The notes beneath the pieces were generated by a model. The model searched no databases, had not been told where the DNA came from, and was given only the letters and a program-made list of their open reading frames with translations. From Sphingopyxis sp. H073 (GTDB lineage: Bacteria > Pseudomonadota > Alphaproteobacteria > Sphingomonadales > Sphingomonadaceae), in contig NZ_LNSG01000004.1 in NCBI RefSeq assembly GCF_001468395.1, positions 248,001 to 312,000 of the forward strand: 64,000 nucleotides of DNA, given 5' to 3'. Position 1 is the stretch's first letter. Each line of letters starts with the position of its first letter. Below are positions 34,911 to 45,150 of this stretch, in pieces. The translations under genes and the position numbers were made by a program.

Positions 34911-35831
34911 ATGCGTATCGCCTTCATGGGAACGCCGCCCTTTGCGGTGCCGACGCTCGCCGCGCTCCACGCGGCGGGGCACGAGATCGCGGCCGTCTAC
35001 ACGCAGCCGCCGCGCCCGGCGCAGCGCGGCAAGAAATTGCAGCAGAGCGCAGTGCATGATTGGGCCGACGCCCATGACCTGCCCGTCCGCACGCCCAAGA
35101 GCCTGCGCAGCGAGGAAGCGCAGGCCGAATTCACCGCGCTCGACCTCGATATCGCGGTCGTTGCGGCTTACGGCCTGATCCTGCCGCAGGCGATCCTCGA
35201 CGCGCCGCGCGAGGGCTGCCTCAACGTCCATGGCTCGGTCCTGCCGCGCTGGCGCGGCGCGGCACCGGTGCAGCGCGCCATTCTCGCGGGCGATGCCGAA
35301 ACCGGCGTGACGATCATGCAGATGGATATCGGGCTCGATACCGGCGCGATGCGGCTGGTCGAGACGACGCCGGTCGCGCGCAAGACCGCGGGCCTGCTCA
35401 CCGACGAACTCGCCGAAATGGGTGCGTTGATGATGGTCAAGGTCCTGAGCGACCTCCACGCCTTCGCGCCCGCGCCGCAGCCCGACGAGGGCGTCACTTA
35501 TGCGGCGAAGATCGACAAGAGCGAGGCGCGGCTCGATTTTCTGACCAGCGCGGTGCAGGTCGAGCGACAGATACGCGCATTCAACCCGATGCCGGGGGCT
35601 TTCTTCGAACTCGACGGCGAGCGCTACAAGATATTGGCGGCCGAGGTGGTGCATCCGGCCGAGACCGTCGCGGGCGCGGCGCCGGGCGTCACGCTCGACG
35701 ACGCGCTGACCATCGCCTGCAACCCCGGCGCGATCCGTGCGATGCGTGTCCAGCGCGCCGGCAAGCCCGCGATGGACGCCGCCGAACTGCTGCGCGGACG
35801 GCCGGTCCCGATGGGGACGCGGTTGGCATGA
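34911..35831 (+). CDS. fmt: Methionyl-tRNA formyltransferase
   Basis: 306 aa. It formylates initiator Met-tRNA using 10-formyl-THF. Catalytic residues N105, H107 and D143 lie in C-L-N-V-H-G-S and M-D-x-G-L-D-T-G. The [11 protein letters not shown] motif is intact. The C-terminal anticodon-side domain is complete. Followed by truA after a repeat element. Confidence 0.97.
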   Translation: MRIAFMGTPPFAVPTLAALHAAGHEIAAVYTQPPRPAQRGKKLQQSAVHDWADAHDLPVRTPKSLRSEEAQAEFTALDLDIAVVAAYGLILPQAILDAPREGCLNVHGSVLPRWRGAAPVQRAILAGDAETGVTIMQMDIGLDTGAMRLVETTPVARKTAGLLTDELAEMGALMMVKVLSDLHAFAPAPQPDEGVTYAAKIDKSEARLDFLTSAVQVERQIRAFNPMPGAFFELDGERYKILAAEVVHPAETVAGAAPGVTLDDALTIACNPGAIRAMRVQRAGKPAMDAAELLRGRPVPMGTRLA

Positions 35832-35848
35832 CCCGGCCTGTCCCCCTT

Positions 35849-35921
35849 CGTCACCCAGGAGTTGATCCGGGGTTCATGACTTCAGCGCTGCCGCGGACCC
35901 CGCATCACGTCCGGGCTGACG
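35849..35921. repeat. REP-like palindromic element (fmt-truA gap), diverged
   Basis: Starts CGTCACCCAGGAGTTGATCC and ends GTCCGGGCTGACG. The outer CGTCA...TGACG frame is kept, but several stem bases are mismatched, so it looks like an older copy. Confidence 0.8.
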
Positions 35922-35943
35922 CGAATGGGCGCAGCGGCCGCTC

Positions 35944-36684
35944 ATGACAAGATTTGCCCTCACCATCGAATATGACGGCCGCCCCTTCATGGGCTGGCAG
36001 CGGCAGAGCCACGGCCCCAGCGTCCAGCAAGCGCTCGAAGAGGCCGTCACGCGCATTACCGGCGAAGAAGCCGCGGTGCATGGCGCGGGGCGCACCGACG
36101 CCGGCGTCCACGCGATCGCGATGCGCGCGCACGTCGACATCGAAAAGGCGATCCGGCCCTTCCGGCTGATGGAGGCGCTGAACGCGCAGCTTCGCCCTGC
36201 CCCGGTCGCGGTGCTCGCGTGCGCCGAGGTTGCCGACGACTGGCACGCGCGCTTTTCGTGCATCGGCCGCGCCTATGAGTATCGCATCGTCAATCGCCGT
36301 GCGCCCCTGACGTGGGACAAGGGGCTATCGTGGCAGTTCGCCAAGCCGCTCGATGCCGGAGCGATGCACGGCGCGGCGCAGGCGCTGGTCGGCCGCCATG
36401 ACTTCACGACCTTCCGCTCGGTGCATTGCCAGGCGGAAAGCCCGGTCAAGACGCTCGACCGCATCAGCGTCAGCCGCCACGGCGACGAGATCATCATCGA
36501 GACCGCGGCGCGAAGCTTCCTGCACCATCAGGTGCGCTCGATGGTCGGCTGCTTGAGCATGGTCGGCGAAGGCAAATGGTCGGCGCGCGATCTGAAAGCG
36601 GCGCTCGATGCTGCCGACCGCAAAGCGCTGGGGCTCAACGCCCCGCCGGATGGCCTCTACTTCGTTGAGGCGAAATACCCCTGA
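35944..36684 (+). CDS. truA: tRNA pseudouridine(38-40) synthase
   Basis: 246 aa. It isomerises U38-U40 in the anticodon arm. The catalytic Asp52 lies in [11 protein letters not shown]. The RNA-binding segment F-x-x-H-Q-V-R-S-M is near residue 195. Ends at a strong bidirectional terminator. Confidence 0.97.
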   Translation: MTRFALTIEYDGRPFMGWQRQSHGPSVQQALEEAVTRITGEEAAVHGAGRTDAGVHAIAMRAHVDIEKAIRPFRLMEALNAQLRPAPVAVLACAEVADDWHARFSCIGRAYEYRIVNRRAPLTWDKGLSWQFAKPLDAGAMHGAAQALVGRHDFTTFRSVHCQAESPVKTLDRISVSRHGDEIIIETAARSFLHHQVRSMVGCLSMVGEGKWSARDLKAALDAADRKALGLNAPPDGLYFVEAKYP

Positions 36685-36687
36685 ATC

Positions 36688-36718
36688 AAAAAGGGCGGCC
36701 CCGCAGGACCGCCCTTTT
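36688..36718. terminator. Bidirectional terminator between truA and carD
   Basis: AAAAAGGGCGG ... CCGCCCTTTT forms a GC-rich stem with T-runs on both strands, placed between the convergent truA and carD genes. Confidence 0.9.
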
Positions 36719-36740
36719 CGCTTCATCCGGTTCGGTCGGA

Positions 36741-37271
36741 TCAGACCGCCTTTTCCAGATAATATTTCGGCGCATGTTCGTTGAGGATCTGGAGGATCTT
36801 CGCCTGCGCGGTCTTTTCGTCGCTTTCTTCCATCGCGGCGAGTTCGCGCGCGAGGCGGCTCGACGCCGCTTCGAAGATCTGGCGTTCCGAATAGCTCTGC
36901 TCCGGCTGGTCGTCGGCGCGGAACAGGTCGCGGGTCACTTCGGCGATCGACACGAGGTCGCCCGAATTGATCTTGGCTTCATATTCCTGCGCGCGGCGCG
37001 ACCACATGGTGCGCTTCACCTTCGGCTTGGTCGTCAGCACCTGAAGCGCTTCCTTCAGCGTCTTGTCCGACGACAGCTTGCGCATACCAACGCCTTCGGC
37101 CTTGTTGGTGGGAACGCGCAGCGTCATCTTCTCCTTTTCGAAGCGGAGAACATAAAGTTCCAGCTGCATACCGGCGATTTCGGACTTCTGCAGTTCGATG
37201 ACGCGCCCCACGCCATGCTTTGGATAAACAACATAATCCCCGACTTCGAAGACGAGCGTGTTTGCGGACAT
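36741..37271 (-). CDS. CarD family transcriptional regulator
   Basis: 176 aa. The N-terminal RNA-polymerase-interacting Tudor-like domain has F-x-V-G-D-Y-V-V-Y-P-K-H-G-V-G-R-V and the conserved R-V-P-T-N-K-A. The C-terminal helical DNA-binding part has W-S-R-R-A-Q-E-Y and G-D-L-x-x-I-A-E-V. CarD stabilises open complexes at many housekeeping promoters, including rRNA. Single gene. Confidence 0.95.
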   Translation of the reverse strand: MSANTLVFEVGDYVVYPKHGVGRVIELQKSEIAGMQLELYVLRFEKEKMTLRVPTNKAEGVGMRKLSSDKTLKEALQVLTTKPKVKRTMWSRRAQEYEAKINSGDLVSIAEVTRDLFRADDQPEQSYSERQIFEAASSRLARELAAMEESDEKTAQAKILQILNEHAPKYYLEKAV

Positions 37272-37585
37272 GCAAGTTCCTTTCTTGGCCTTGCCGATGG
37301 ACTGGGAAGCGCAGAAAGCCGGTCCTATCCTGCCTTATGAAGCGGCGGATCGGCGTTGTTGGGCGGCGCTAGCCAGTCAGAGTGACAAGGGATATGGCTC
37401 CATCAGGACGCCCACAGCTCCCCTTGCACCCGGCGGGCAGAGGCAAACTGTCGATGCGTTGATATTTATTATAACAGATTCGCAACAAAATTGCCACCCC
37501 TGTCGCGGAATTCCGCGGGTTGGCACCTTGACGGGCTCCCAGGCCCGTTTCAGGTTGCAACGAAACGATGAGATAGGATGTCGAT
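37272..37585. other. Divergent intergenic region carD/SDR
   Basis: 314 bases with an AT-rich patch near 37450-37495 (GATATTTATTATAACAG). It must hold the promoters of both divergent genes. No convincing gene or RNA is seen. Confidence 0.5.
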
Positions 37586-38404
37586 ATGCAGGATCAAGTG
37601 TGGTGGGTCACCGGGGCGTCGTCGGGGATCGGTGCGGCGCTGGCAAAGGGACTCGCGGCGCGCGGCGCGCGGCTGATTCTCTCGGGCCGCAATATCGCCG
37701 CGCTCGAAGCCGTCGCAAGGGAGATCGGCCCGGGAACGATGATCCTGCCGTTCGAAGCGACCGACTATGCCGCGCTGCCGACCTTGGTCGACGAGGCCTG
37801 GGACTGGTGCGGACGGATCGACGGGCTCGTCAACAATGCCGGCATCTCGCAGCGCAGCCTGGCGGTCGATACCGATTTCGCGGTCTATCAGAAGATCGTC
37901 GACGTCGACCTGCTCGCGCCGATCGCCCTCACCCAGCAGCTATTGCCGCGCATGATCGCCGCAGGCGGAGGGCAGATTGTCGCCATATCCAGCGTCGCGG
38001 GCATCGCGGGCGTGCCGCTCCGCAGCGCCTATTGTGCCGCCAAGCACGGCCTGATCGGCTATCACGACAGCGTCCGCGCCGAGAATGAGCATCTCGGGCT
38101 GAAGGTGCTCGTCGTCGCACCGGGATCGGTCGCGACAAATGTCAGCCGCAACGCGCTGAACGCCGACGGCAGCATGCGCGGCGAAAGCGACGCGGCGATA
38201 GAGAACGGTCTCTCGCCCGATTTCGCCGCGGAGAAGATCCTCGATGCGGTCGAGGCGGGGACGCGCGAACTGGTCGTCGCCGGGGGCGCCGAGACGGCGG
38301 TTGCGGAACTCCGCCGTAGCAATCCCGATGCCCTGTTCGACCGGATGAGTGCGATGGTGCAGGCCGGCTATGCGCAGCAAATGAAGGCTACGTCGGCGTC
38401 CTGA
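37586..38404 (+). CDS. Short-chain dehydrogenase/reductase
   Basis: 272 aa, classical SDR of the DHRS7B-like group. NAD(P)-binding T-G-A-S-S-G-I-G is near residues 9-16, N-N-A-G near 88-91, and the catalytic S-S ... Y-C-A-A-K at about 140-157. An Arg after the second strand (S-G-R-N) suggests NADPH preference. The substrate is unknown. The C-terminus lacks a membrane anchor. Confidence 0.92.
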   Translation: MQDQVWWVTGASSGIGAALAKGLAARGARLILSGRNIAALEAVAREIGPGTMILPFEATDYAALPTLVDEAWDWCGRIDGLVNNAGISQRSLAVDTDFAVYQKIVDVDLLAPIALTQQLLPRMIAAGGGQIVAISSVAGIAGVPLRSAYCAAKHGLIGYHDSVRAENEHLGLKVLVVAPGSVATNVSRNALNADGSMRGESDAAIENGLSPDFAAEKILDAVEAGTRELVVAGGAETAVAELRRSNPDALFDRMSAMVQAGYAQQMKATSAS

Positions 38405-38455
38405 ACCCGCCGTTCCCTCCGGTTCGGGCCACAAGCGCTCGCGCTACAGCCGATC

Positions 38456-39178
38456 CTATTGTCGCCTCATGACATAATCGATCCTGATCCGGACCCAGCT
38501 GCCGACCAGCAGCTTGCCGCCGAGCCGCGGGGGCCGCACCTTGAACTGCCACGCTGCGGCGAGCACGGCGCGATTGATCTGCGACCCGGTCGGATATTCG
38601 TCCAGCCCGACGCAATCTTCGACGCGGTAATCGGGGGCGGTGCGGCAAGCGATCAGGCCCCAGCCAGGCCCGCTGGCGGTGGACAGATAGCCGCGCAGCT
38701 CGTCGTCGCTCGGCTGGCGATACCAGGTCGCCGCATAGAGCGGCTCGCCATTGGGCGCCGTTCCGACGCGTTCCGAATCGCGGAACGACGAGGATGAGCC
38801 GCCGGTGTTGGGCGGCCCATATGTGCCAGGACGAAGGACGGGGCGGGCAATCGCCGGCGACGGCTGTTGCACGACAGGCGCGGGACTCGGCGGCGCGGGC
38901 ACCGGCTGCACGGCCGGCAGCGGCTGCGGTTCGCTGGGCTTGGTTGGCGGGGTTTCGTCGGCCTGCGGCTTCGGCTCGGGCTGCTTCTCGCTCCGCTCGG
39001 CCTTCGCGGCGCTCGGTTCGGGCGCCTCGTCGGCAATCTCGCTGGCCTCAAGGCTCACCATGCTGACGCGTTCGGTTTGGGAGTCGGGTTTCCCCACCGA
39101 ACCGAAGGTAAGCAGCATGAGCAACAGCAGCGCCGAAATCAGGACGGCGAGACTTATGGCGAGCGCGCGGCGCCCCAC
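38456..39178 (-). CDS. Membrane-anchored Pro-rich protein, TonB-like layout
   Basis: 240 aa from a GTG at 39178 (no ATG nearby in frame). One N-terminal transmembrane helix (6-26) is followed by an acidic and then Pro/Lys-rich periplasmic linker (about 50-120) with E-P-K-P-Q and P-A-P-P-S-P-A-P, then a globular C-terminal part containing two cysteines (I-A-C-R-T and E-D-C-V) and ending V-R-I-R-I-D-Y-V. The layout resembles TonB, and the C-terminus resembles the TonB strand region, but the match is weak and no exbB/exbD is adjacent. Confidence 0.75.
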   Translation of the reverse strand: MGRRALAISLAVLISALLLLMLLTFGSVGKPDSQTERVSMVSLEASEIADEAPEPSAAKAERSEKQPEPKPQADETPPTKPSEPQPLPAVQPVPAPPSPAPVVQQPSPAIARPVLRPGTYGPPNTGGSSSSFRDSERVGTAPNGEPLYAATWYRQPSDDELRGYLSTASGPGWGLIACRTAPDYRVEDCVGLDEYPTGSQINRAVLAAAWQFKVRPPRLGGKLLVGSWVRIRIDYVMRRQ

Positions 39179-39349
39179 CCCGATGTTGAGCTGTTCGACG
39201 TAGGGCGTGACTGGACCAGGGTGCAGCAGAAAATATCTTCGGTGACGGTGCGCGCTTGTGAGAGCGCCGGGGCAAGGGCCACGGAGGGATAGGCGCGCGC
39301 CCGACCATTGACAAGCGCGGGTTGGCCGTCGCTAAACTCGCATGAAAAA

Positions 39350-39385
39350 GCCCCGCCGGATCGCTCCGGCGGGGCCTTTCTTTTG
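39350..39385 (-). terminator. Terminator downstream of hppA
   Basis: A perfect 10-bp stem GCCCCGCCGG/CCGGCGGGGC with a six-base loop. On the minus strand it is followed by TTTTT, fitting termination of hppA, whose stop is at 39403. Confidence 0.9.
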
Positions 39386-39402
39386 CCCGTAGGCGGCGCG
39401 GA

Positions 39403-41520
39403 TCAGACCGCGCCGTGCGCCAGCGCCGCGAGGAGCAGGATCGCCACGATGTTGGTGATCTTGATCATCGGGTTGACTGCCGGGCCCGCGGTATCCTTGT
39501 ACGGATCGCCCACGGTGTCGCCGGTGACCGCAGCCTTGTGAGCTTCGCTGCCCTTGCCGCCGTGGTTGCCGTCTTCGATATATTTCTTGGCATTGTCCCA
39601 AGCGCCGCCGCCCGAGGTCATCGAGATGGCGACAAACAACCCGCCGACGATCACGCCGAGCAGGAGCGCACCGAGCGCCTCGAGCGCCGCGGCCGGACCG
39701 GCCACGCCGCGGATCACCAGGAACACCACGATCGGCGCGAGCACCGGCAGCAGCGACGGGACGATCATTTCCTTGATCGCCGCCTTGGTAACGAGGTCGA
39801 CCGTGCGCGCATAGTCGGGCTTGCTCTCATAGGTCATGATGCCGGGATTGTTCTTGAACTGCTCGCGAACATCCTTGACGACCTCGCCCGCCGCGCGGCC
39901 GACGGCGGTCATGCCGAACGCGCCGAACAGGTACGGCAGCAACGCGCCGAGCAGCAGACCGACGATGACGTACGGCGACGACAGCGAGAAGGTCAGCGGC
40001 TCGGTCAGCCCGAGCTTCGCCGAATATTCGGTGATGTCGGCCGTATAAGTACCGAACAGCACCAGCGCCGCCAGACCCGCCGAACCGATGGCATAGCCCT
40101 TGGTCACGGCCTTCGTCGTGTTGCCCACAGCGTCGAGGAGGTCGGTCTTTTCACGAACCGAATCATCGAGGCCCGCCATTTCGGCGATGCCGCCGGCGTT
40201 GTCGGTGACCGGGCCGTAGGCGTCGAGCGCAACGACCATGCCTGCCAGCGCGAGCATTGCGGTCGCGGCGAACGCGATGCCGACGATGCCGGCGATCTGG
40301 AACGCAGCGATGATGCCGGCGCAGATGACGAGCGTCGGCGCTGCGGTCGATTCGAGGCTGATAGCCAGACCCTGAATGACGTTGGTGCCGTGGCCGGTTT
40401 CCGACGCCTTGGCGATCGACCGCACCGGGCGATAATTGGTGCCGGTGTAATATTCGGTGATCCAGATGATCAGGCCGGTGATGACGAGCCCGAGCAGCGA
40501 ACACAGGAAGAGATCCATGCCGTTGAAGGTCTGGCCCGTCACATCGGTATTCATGTCGCCCTTCAGCACATAGCTGGTCGAGAACCAGATCGCGGGGACC
40601 GACAGAACCGCGGTGACGAGGAAGCCCTTGTACATCGCGCCCATGACATTCTTGCCGCCGCCGAGGCGGACGAAATAGGTGCCGATGATCGAGGTGATGA
40701 TGCAGACGCCGCCCATCAGCAGCGGCAGGCTCATCAGCGGCAGCAGCATGTCGCCTGCGCTCTTCAGCAGCAGCGCGATCAGCACCATGGTGGCGCCGAC
40801 GGTGACGACATAGGTTTCGAACAGGTCCGCCGCCATGCCGGCGCAGTCGCCGACATTGTCGCCGACGTTATCGGCAATCACCGCGGGGTTGCGCGGATCG
40901 TCCTCGGGAATTCCGGCCTCGACCTTGCCGACGAGGTCGGCGCCGACGTCGGCGGCCTTGGTGAAGATACCGCCGCCAAGACGCGCGAAGATCGAGATCA
41001 ACGAAGCGCCGAACGCCAGCGCAACGAGCGCGTCGACGACGGTGCGGTCATCGCCGCCGACGGTGTAACCGCCGGGGCCGATCAGGTACCAGAAGAAGAC
41101 CGAGATCGCGAGCAGCGCAAGGCCCGCCACCAGCAGGCCGGTGATCGCGCCGGCGCGGAACGCCATGGTCAGGCCCGCCTGCAGCCCGGTCTGCGCCGCG
41201 GCGGCGGTACGGACGTTCGACTTGACCGAAATATTCATGCCGACGAAGCCCGCGACGCCCGACAGGACGGCGCCGATGACGAAACCCGTCGCCGAAATCG
41301 GACCGAGGAAAAACCCGACCAGAACGGCGACAACGACGCCGACGATGGCGATGGTGCGATATTGGCGGCCTAGATAGGCCTTCGCGCCTTCCTGGATGGC
41401 GGCGGCGATTTCCTGCATTTTCTCATTACCCGCCGAGGCGCCGAGCACCTGCCGCGAGGTAATGAACCCATAGAGCACGGCCAACAGGCCACACCCTATC
41501 GCGATCAAAACCGGATTCAT
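39403..41520 (-). CDS. hppA: Membrane-bound proton-translocating pyrophosphatase, K+-independent type
   Basis: 705 aa with about 16 membrane helices. It couples hydrolysis of pyrophosphate to proton pumping. The substrate motif [19 protein letters not shown] (207-225) is intact. The K+-dependence signature reads G-N-T-T-K-A with Lys470; K+-dependent enzymes have Ala there, so this is predicted to be K+-independent. Single gene ending at a strong terminator. Confidence 0.96.
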   Translation of the reverse strand: MNPVLIAIGCGLLAVLYGFITSRQVLGASAGNEKMQEIAAAIQEGAKAYLGRQYRTIAIVGVVVAVLVGFFLGPISATGFVIGAVLSGVAGFVGMNISVKSNVRTAAAAQTGLQAGLTMAFRAGAITGLLVAGLALLAISVFFWYLIGPGGYTVGGDDRTVVDALVALAFGASLISIFARLGGGIFTKAADVGADLVGKVEAGIPEDDPRNPAVIADNVGDNVGDCAGMAADLFETYVVTVGATMVLIALLLKSAGDMLLPLMSLPLLMGGVCIITSIIGTYFVRLGGGKNVMGAMYKGFLVTAVLSVPAIWFSTSYVLKGDMNTDVTGQTFNGMDLFLCSLLGLVITGLIIWITEYYTGTNYRPVRSIAKASETGHGTNVIQGLAISLESTAAPTLVICAGIIAAFQIAGIVGIAFAATAMLALAGMVVALDAYGPVTDNAGGIAEMAGLDDSVREKTDLLDAVGNTTKAVTKGYAIGSAGLAALVLFGTYTADITEYSAKLGLTEPLTFSLSSPYVIVGLLLGALLPYLFGAFGMTAVGRAAGEVVKDVREQFKNNPGIMTYESKPDYARTVDLVTKAAIKEMIVPSLLPVLAPIVVFLVIRGVAGPAAALEALGALLLGVIVGGLFVAISMTSGGGAWDNAKKYIEDGNHGGKGSEAHKAAVTGDTVGDPYKDTAGPAVNPMIKITNIVAILLLAALAHGAV

Positions 41521-41656
41521 GCGTGTCTATTCCTTCCCCATTGAGAAGGGCGAACGCAGGATAGCAGTCGAACGTCCGACTTATTGATGCCGGCTCGCTC
41601 TCTCCCCTGATGCGACCGCCCCAAATTTGGACGGGCGAGTTATGGGAAGAAAGAAA

Positions 41657-41682
41657 GCCGAGGGCAAGCCCGGTTTTTCGGC
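41657..41682 (-). terminator. Possible terminator after thiL
   Basis: On the minus strand GCCGA ... TCGGC encloses GGGC-TT-GCCC and is followed by TTTCTTTC, 22 bases after the thiL stop. The stem has an unpaired A-rich bulge, so confidence is moderate. Confidence 0.45.
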
Positions 41683-41703
41683 AATTTTCCGTATGTTTCG
41701 GGC

Positions 41704-42636
41704 CTAATGTGTGAAACCGAGACGCTCGGGCAGCACGATCCGCTGCGCCTTGTGAATCAGGGTAAGCCCCTCGCCGACCCCTGCATGGCCCACCGGCGTC
41801 AGTGCGATTCCCAACCCTGCACCGATCTCGCGGATCGCCACCGCTTCGCCCGGATCGGCCGCGAACAGCAGCTGGTAGTCATCGCCCGCGGTCGCCGCCG
41901 CGAGCCGCGTGTCGAGCACATCGGGACGTACCGCAAGCAACGCCGCCGACAACGGCACCGCCTCCAGCATCAGCGTGATGTCGCACCCGCTGGCGCGCGC
42001 CATGCGGTCGGCATCGATCAGCAGGCCGTCGGACACGTCCATCATCGCGTGGACGTGCCGCACCAGCGCCTGACCGAGCGTGAGCTGCGGCTGCGGGCGG
42101 CGGTAGGCCGCAAGGCACGTTTCGTTCGGATCGACCTCGCCCAGCCGCATCGCTAGGCCGACGCCGGCATTGCCGATCGAACCGCTGACCCAGATCTGGT
42201 CGCCGGGACGCACGCCGCTGCGCGCCGGAACGCCGTCGGGCGACGCGCGGCCGATCGCTGTCAGGCTGAAGCTGCGTGGAGCGCCGCCGGGCACGCGAAC
42301 CGTATCGCCGCCGAGCAGCGCGGCGCCATAGCGGCGGAGTACGCTCTCGAGGCCCGCCACAAATTCGGCGTCCCAGTTCTCATCGCCGGTCAGGCTGTAG
42401 CCGAGCAACACGCCCACTGGCGCGGCGCCCTTCGCGGCAAGGTCGGAGAGATTCACCGCGACCAGCTTCCATGCGACATCCTGCGGACCGTCGTCGGGCA
42501 GGAAATGAACGCCCTCGACGATCATGTCGTGCGTGAGAACGAGGTCGCCAAGCAGCGCGGCATCGTCATCGAGCCCGCGCGCGGCGGGGTCGGTTGCGAT
42601 GGTACGCAGGCGAGCAATGAAATCGGCTTCGCTCAT
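41704..42636 (-). CDS. thiL: Thiamine-monophosphate kinase
   Basis: 310 aa. It makes thiamine diphosphate from the monophosphate, using ATP. It is an AIR-synthase-like fold with D-D-A-A-L-L, T-H-D-M-I-V-E-G-V-H-F near the start and D-V-S-D-G-L-L-I-D in the second half. Last gene of the hisG-hisD-nusB-thiL unit; nusB-thiL is a conserved pair. Confidence 0.96.
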   Translation of the reverse strand: MSEADFIARLRTIATDPAARGLDDDAALLGDLVLTHDMIVEGVHFLPDDGPQDVAWKLVAVNLSDLAAKGAAPVGVLLGYSLTGDENWDAEFVAGLESVLRRYGAALLGGDTVRVPGGAPRSFSLTAIGRASPDGVPARSGVRPGDQIWVSGSIGNAGVGLAMRLGEVDPNETCLAAYRRPQPQLTLGQALVRHVHAMMDVSDGLLIDADRMARASGCDITLMLEAVPLSAALLAVRPDVLDTRLAAATAGDDYQLLFAADPGEAVAIREIGAGLGIALTPVGHAGVGEGLTLIHKAQRIVLPERLGFTH

Positions 42637-42683
42637 TACGAAAAGCCTAGCGAATACCGTAGCGGTATAAAAGATACCGAACG

Positions 42684-42714
42684 ATCCTCCCTGTCGCGAA
42701 GCGATGGGGAGGAT
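42684..42714. repeat. Hairpin element between nusB and thiL
   Basis: ATCCTCCC and GGGAGGAT enclose TCGC-GAA-GCGA. A similar sequence (CTGTCGCGCAGCGATGGGGA) occurs at about 50904-50923, before serS, so this is a small dispersed repeat. No T-run is present. Confidence 0.6.
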
Positions 42715-42719
42715 TTCAG

Positions 42720-43169
42720 CTACTTGGCCCGCACATCCTTGCCGATCGCATCGAGCAGGCCGTTGGCAAATCCCGCCTCGCGCCCGTCGAAAAAGGCCTT
42801 CGCCACATCGACATATTCGCTGACGACCGCGCCGACCGGCACATCGCCGCGCGCCAGCAGTTCATAAGCACCCGCGCGCAGGATCGCCTTCATCGTGCGG
42901 TCGAGCCGGTCCATCGTCCAGCCGCTCGCGAGTCTGGCGGTGATCGCCGCGTCGATCTCCTCCGCCCGCGCGAGCGCGCCCTTCACGATATCGTCGAAGA
43001 AGGCGACGTCGGCGTCGGCATATTCGGCGCCCTCGATCGTCGCGCCGATCCGGTGCTGGTGGAATTCATGGATGAGCTGCGCGACCGGCGTGCCCTCCAT
43101 CTCGTGCTGGTAGAGCGCCTGCACGGCGGCAAGGCGGGCGGCGGAGCGGGACTGGGCGCGTTTGTTCAT
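42720..43169 (-). CDS. nusB: Transcription antitermination factor NusB
   Basis: 149 aa from the ATG at 43169; an ATG two codons earlier (43175) is also possible. All-helical protein of the rRNA antitermination complex with NusE. R-x-A-A-R-L-A-A-V-Q-A-L-Y-Q-H-E near the start and the C-terminal D-V-P-V-G-A-V-V-S-E-Y-V-D-V-A-K-A-F-F are typical. It begins eight bases after the hisD stop. Confidence 0.95.
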   Translation of the reverse strand: MNKRAQSRSAARLAAVQALYQHEMEGTPVAQLIHEFHQHRIGATIEGAEYADADVAFFDDIVKGALARAEEIDAAITARLASGWTMDRLDRTMKAILRAGAYELLARGDVPVGAVVSEYVDVAKAFFDGREAGFANGLLDAIGKDVRAK

Positions 43170-43176
43170 GATCATT

Positions 43177-44469
43177 CTACTTCAGTCTGTTCTGGACGCT
43201 GAGCGCGTGCGCGGGAAGCCCCTCGGCACCCGCGAGCGCGACGGCAGCGGGGCCGATCGCGGCGAGGCTTGCTTCGTCGAGCGCGAGGAAGCTGGTGCGC
43301 TTCATGAAGTCGGTGACCGACAGCCCGCTCGAAAAGCGCGCGCGGCGTCCGGTGGGGAGAACGTGGTTAGGGCCGGCAACATAGTCGCCGATGGCCTCGG
43401 GGGTCTGGCGGCCGAGGAAGACCGAGCCCGCATGGCGCACCTTGGCGAAGAGCGCATCAGCCTCGGCCGGATCGACCGCGAGTTCGAGATGTTCGGGCGC
43501 CAGCCGGTCGCAGAGCGGGATCGCGTCGGCCAGCGTCGGCACTACGATCACCGCGCCATTGTCGGCCCAGCTCGCCTGCATCGTCGATGCTGTGTTCAGC
43601 GTCGGAATGACGTGCGCGACCGCCGCCGCGACGGCATCGGCGAAATTGCCATCGTCGGTGAACAGGATCGACTGGCTCGTCGGATCATGCTCGGCCTGGC
43701 TCAGCAGGTCGGCGGCAATGACATGCGGTTCGTTCTTGTTGTCGGCCACGACGACGATCTCGCTCGGCCCGGCGACCATATCGATACCGACCACGCCATA
43801 GACCTGCCGTTTCGCCTCGGCGACCCAGGCGTTGCCGGGACCGGTCACGACGTCCACGGGCGCGATCCTGCTGGTGCCATAGGCAAGCGCCGCAACCGCC
43901 TGCGCCCCGCCGACGCGCCATATCTCATCGACCCCGCCGATATGCGCCGCGGCCATCACGACCGGATTGGTCTCGCCACCCGGCGTCGGCGTCATCATCA
44001 CGATGCGTTCGACCCCGGCGACCTTCGCGGGCAAGATGTTCATCAGCACCGACGAGGGATAAGCCGCACGCCCGCCGGGGACATAAACGCCCGCCGCATC
44101 GACCGCACTCCAACGCGCGCCCAAACGCGCCCCGGTCGCATCGCGGTAGTCGCGATCCTCGGGAAGCTGCGCGGCATGATAGGCGCGGATACGCGCCGCC
44201 GCGAGGTCGAGGGCATCGCGCAGCTCGGGAGCAAGCGCGTCATAGGCGGCCGCACATTCCTCCTTCGAAATGCTCCAGCCGCGGGTTTCAAGATCGAAGC
44301 GATCGAACCTGGCGGTATAGTCGGCGAGCGCGACGTCGCCCTCGGCCTTCACCCGCGCAATGATAGCCGCGACGTCAGTCGAAACATCGGAGTCGCTCTC
44401 GCGCCGGTCATTGACCAGCGCGTCGAACTCCGCGGCGAAGCCGGGGTCGGACGCGTCAAGCCGCCGCAT
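43177..44469 (-). CDS. hisD: Histidinol dehydrogenase
   Basis: 430 aa. It catalyses the last two steps of histidine synthesis with NAD and Zn. Family segments include [27 protein letters not shown], the catalytic region A-P-E-H-L-E and the C-terminal G-P-N-H-V-L-P-T-G. It overlaps the hisG end by 14 bases. The other his genes are not in this window. Confidence 0.97.
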   Translation of the reverse strand: MRRLDASDPGFAAEFDALVNDRRESDSDVSTDVAAIIARVKAEGDVALADYTARFDRFDLETRGWSISKEECAAAYDALAPELRDALDLAAARIRAYHAAQLPEDRDYRDATGARLGARWSAVDAAGVYVPGGRAAYPSSVLMNILPAKVAGVERIVMMTPTPGGETNPVVMAAAHIGGVDEIWRVGGAQAVAALAYGTSRIAPVDVVTGPGNAWVAEAKRQVYGVVGIDMVAGPSEIVVVADNKNEPHVIAADLLSQAEHDPTSQSILFTDDGNFADAVAAAVAHVIPTLNTASTMQASWADNGAVIVVPTLADAIPLCDRLAPEHLELAVDPAEADALFAKVRHAGSVFLGRQTPEAIGDYVAGPNHVLPTGRRARFSSGLSVTDFMKRTSFLALDEASLAAIGPAAVALAGAEGLPAHALSVQNRLK

Positions 44470-45112
44470 TGCCCACGGCCTCGCGGAATTTCTCGACCAG
44501 CGCGGGCACTTCGGCCGAGCGCAGCTTGAACGCCGCGCGATTGACGATCAGCCGCGCCGAAACCTCGCTGATGATCTGCTGCTCGGCGAGGGCGTTTTCG
44601 ACCAGCGTCCGTCCGGTCGAAACAAGATCGACGATGTGCGAGGCGAGCCCCAGCTTCGGCGCGATCTCCATCGCGCCATTGAGCTTGATGCACTCGGCCT
44701 GGATCCCCTGCCCCTCGAACCAGCGGCGCGTCGTCGCGGGATATTTGGTCGCGACGCGGATGTGGCTCTCACCGATGCCGGGAGGCGCGCTGTCTGCGGG
44801 TCCCGCAAGCGACAGCCGGCAATGCCCGATGCCAAGGTCGACCGGCGCATAAAGCTCCGAATAGTCGAACTCGTCGACGACGTCCGACCCGACGATGCCG
44901 AGTTGCGCGGCGCCATGCGCGACGAAGGTTGCGACGTCGAACGCGCGCACGCGGATCAGCGAGATATGCGGCTGGTTCGTGCCGAACACGAGCGCGCGGC
45001 TGCTCTTGTCGAAAAAGTCCGCTGCCGGCTCGATCCCGACACGCGCGAGCAAGGGCAGCGCCTCGTCGAGGATGCGCCCCTTGGGGATGGCAAAGATGAT
45101 CGGTTCGGGCAT
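44456..45112 (-). CDS. hisG: ATP phosphoribosyltransferase, short form
   Basis: 218 aa from the ATG at 45112. First enzyme of histidine synthesis. F-A-I-P-K-G-R-I at the start and the PRPP loop region D-L-V-S-T-G-R-T-L are visible. The length shows the short form without the regulatory C-terminal domain; such enzymes need the HisZ regulatory subunit, which should be encoded elsewhere. Divergent from the DUF2332 gene. Confidence 0.95.
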   Translation of the reverse strand: MPEPIIFAIPKGRILDEALPLLARVGIEPAADFFDKSSRALVFGTNQPHISLIRVRAFDVATFVAHGAAQLGIVGSDVVDEFDYSELYAPVDLGIGHCRLSLAGPADSAPPGIGESHIRVATKYPATTRRWFEGQGIQAECIKLNGAMEIAPKLGLASHIVDLVSTGRTLVENALAEQQIISEVSARLIVNRAAFKLRSAEVPALVEKFREAVGNAAA

Positions 45113-45150
45113 AAGCGCCGTGCCTTTAGGCGGCGAGAGGAGAAAGGGCA

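Noticed and set aside
34734..35654. An N-terminal extension of recR across the antisense strand of fmt
   Set aside because: RecR starts at 34733 with its typical M-A-S-T-E-I-E-A-L; the extension overlaps fmt and the inverted repeat.
39415..41373. A 652-codon plus-strand frame opposite hppA
   Set aside because: hppA is unmistakable on the minus strand. The opposite frame is Arg/Asp/Gly-rich, with no domain.
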